A stretch of 6,009 nucleotides of DNA from NCBI GenBank assembly GCA_022729635.1, contig DZAU01000096.1:1-6009 (forward strand), in the 5' to 3' direction. Numbering within the stretch: position 1 is the first letter of the stretch; the number at the start of each line of letters is the position of its first letter. Made by a program: the position numbers and the translations under genes. The notes beneath the pieces were generated by a model that worked only from the letters and a program-made list of their open reading frames with translations, did not search any database and was not told the DNA's origin. Origin of the DNA: Flavobacterium psychrophilum (GTDB lineage: Bacteria; Bacteroidota; Bacteroidia; Flavobacteriales; Flavobacteriaceae). Below, piece after piece: positions 5,162-6,009 of this stretch.

Positions 5162-6009
5162 ATGAAAAAATCAATACTACTTTGTTCTCTATGCTTTTTT
5201 CTTTTTTCTGCGAAAGCCCAACAAATTCAGTGGGCGAGTAAGTTAATTAAATTCTCGACAGATTTGGGAGGAAAGCAAAACGGAATAAAAAAAATTCTTG
5301 GCAAACCCGATGCTTTTCCTCAAGGTGGAAGTTCCGCCAATGCCTGGATGCCAAAAAACGCCCTTGACGGACGTGAAATTGTAGAAGTAGGTTTCGAAAA
5401 ACCTCAAACTGTAAAACAAGTGGCAGTTTTCGAAAATTTAAACTCCGGTTGCGTCATAAAAATTTCGGTGGATAATGGTTCTGGAAATTATGAAACCGTC
5501 TGGGCACGAAAAAAAGATTGGAAAACACCCACTTTCAAATCTACTGCAAATGCGGATCACGCCTTTTATTTTGGTCGAAAAAGAAGAAAAATTCAGGATG
5601 TACCAGATGTTTTCAATCCCGGAATTGAATATGCAATTCTAGAAAATGCGGTTGCCAATGTGGTTGCGGTAAAAGTGGAGTTCAGTTTTGCACTTATTCC
5701 AGGCCAAAAACAAATTGATGCCATAGGAATTTCGGATTCTGAAAAACCAATCGAAGCAAAAATCAATACAAATTCTGATTTTGATTCCCTTTCAAATCCA
5801 GAATCTTTGGAGTTTGAGAACAGCGAAGTTTCGAATGTGATAGTTTCGCAGGACGGACAAAAAATTTTCTATTCGGCTTATGCAGAAAATAAAGATATGG
5901 TTTTTTCGAGCCAAAAACAAGCCGATGGTAAGTGGTCAAAACCCTTGGCAGAAGCCAGTTTGAGCACGAATGACGAAAATAATTATCTGGAATATTACAG
6001 CGATACTTT
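5162..6009 (+). CDS. Secreted discoidin-like/PD40 protein, probably OmpA family (3' end cut)
   Basis: The frame runs open from ATG 5162 to the window edge, giving 282 residues without a stop. A signal peptide (1-19, Ala-Lys-Ala before Gln20) is clear and sets the start; a Trp follows at 24. Residues about 37-195 look like a discoidin/galactose-binding-type beta sandwich: Leu46-Gly-Lys-Pro-Asp, Ala61-Trp-Met-Pro, Val75-Glu-Val-Gly-Phe, then Val84-Lys-Gln-Val-Ala-Val-Phe-Glu and a repeat-ending Tyr-Glu-Thr-Val-Trp (110-114). From about 220, Val-Ser-Gln-Asp-Gly-Gln-Lys-Ile-Phe-Tyr-Ser (228-238) and Lys-Trp-Ser-Lys-Pro (257-261) with Asn-Asp-Glu-Asn-Asn-Tyr (270-275) are typical of PD40/WD40-like propeller repeats. 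Bacteroidota proteins with this order usually end in an OmpA peptidoglycan-binding domain; that part is outside the window and is inferred. It follows the structured repeat after 25 bases, and no clear promoter is visible. Confidence 0.88.
   Translation, partial: MKKSILLCSLCFFLFSAKAQQIQWASKLIKFSTDLGGKQNGIKKILGKPDAFPQGGSSANAWMPKNALDGREIVEVGFEKPQTVKQVAVFENLNSGCVIKISVDNGSGNYETVWARKKDWKTPTFKSTANADHAFYFGRKRRKIQDVPDVFNPGIEYAILENAVANVVAVKVEFSFALIPGQKQIDAIGISDSEKPIEAKINTNSDFDSLSNPESLEFENSEVSNVIVSQDGQKIFYSAYAENKDMVFSSQKQADGKWSKPLAEASLSTNDENNYLEYYSDT

Noticed and set aside
5047..5241. A 64-codon + strand reading frame across the structured element
   Set aside because: It runs through the hairpins of the intergenic element, ends inside the signal peptide region of the clear gene at 5162 in another frame, and has no protein-like character of its own.
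1..6009. A defence, CRISPR, phage or insertion-sequence system
   Set aside because: I saw no direct repeats with spacers, no transposase or integrase motifs, and no nuclease, toxin or reverse transcriptase signatures on either strand.

Overview
The window looks like chromosomal DNA of a Flavobacterium-type member of the Bacteroidota. The reasons are the strongly AT-rich base composition, A-rich translation starts without a Shine-Dalgarno motif, a candidate Bacteroidota promoter of the TTG-N20-nAnnTTTG type, secreted proteins that all carry Gln after the signal peptidase site, and a lipoprotein with an acidic surface-export tail. All recognisable genes are on the + strand. I did not see any tRNA, rRNA, CRISPR array, transposase or phage gene.

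Layout. Positions 1-672 encode a secreted SGNH/GDSL hydrolase. A 119-base gap follows, carrying a perfect 11-bp inverted repeat (723-755). Positions 792-1958 encode a membrane-anchored M19 dipeptidase with a full metal site. A 315-base gap (1959-2273) contains a weak hairpin and a candidate promoter. It leads into a compact three-gene unit: a probable surface lipoprotein (2274-2771), a small secreted protein with a TonB-C-like tail (2771-3139, overlapping by one base), and a large secreted PQQ-type beta-propeller (3163-4986). A strong rho-independent terminator (5006-5041) closes this unit. Directly after it lies a foldable element of about 88 bases (5049-5136) that resembles a dispersed intergenic repeat of flavobacteria. 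The last gene begins at 5162 and runs off the right edge. It starts with a signal peptide and a discoidin-like domain, followed by what look like PD40 repeats, as in Bacteroidota OmpA-family proteins.

How the genes work together. Every product is predicted to be exported or membrane-anchored, so this is a cell-envelope neighbourhood. The hydrolase and the dipeptidase could both serve scavenging or envelope turnover, but nothing shows that they act together. The lipoprotein, TonB-C-like protein and propeller are very probably co-transcribed and may form an envelope assembly; their function is unknown. I found no clear defence, mobile or biosynthetic system. The least ordinary items are the structured element at 5049-5136, the palindrome at 723-755 and the uncharacterised three-gene envelope operon.
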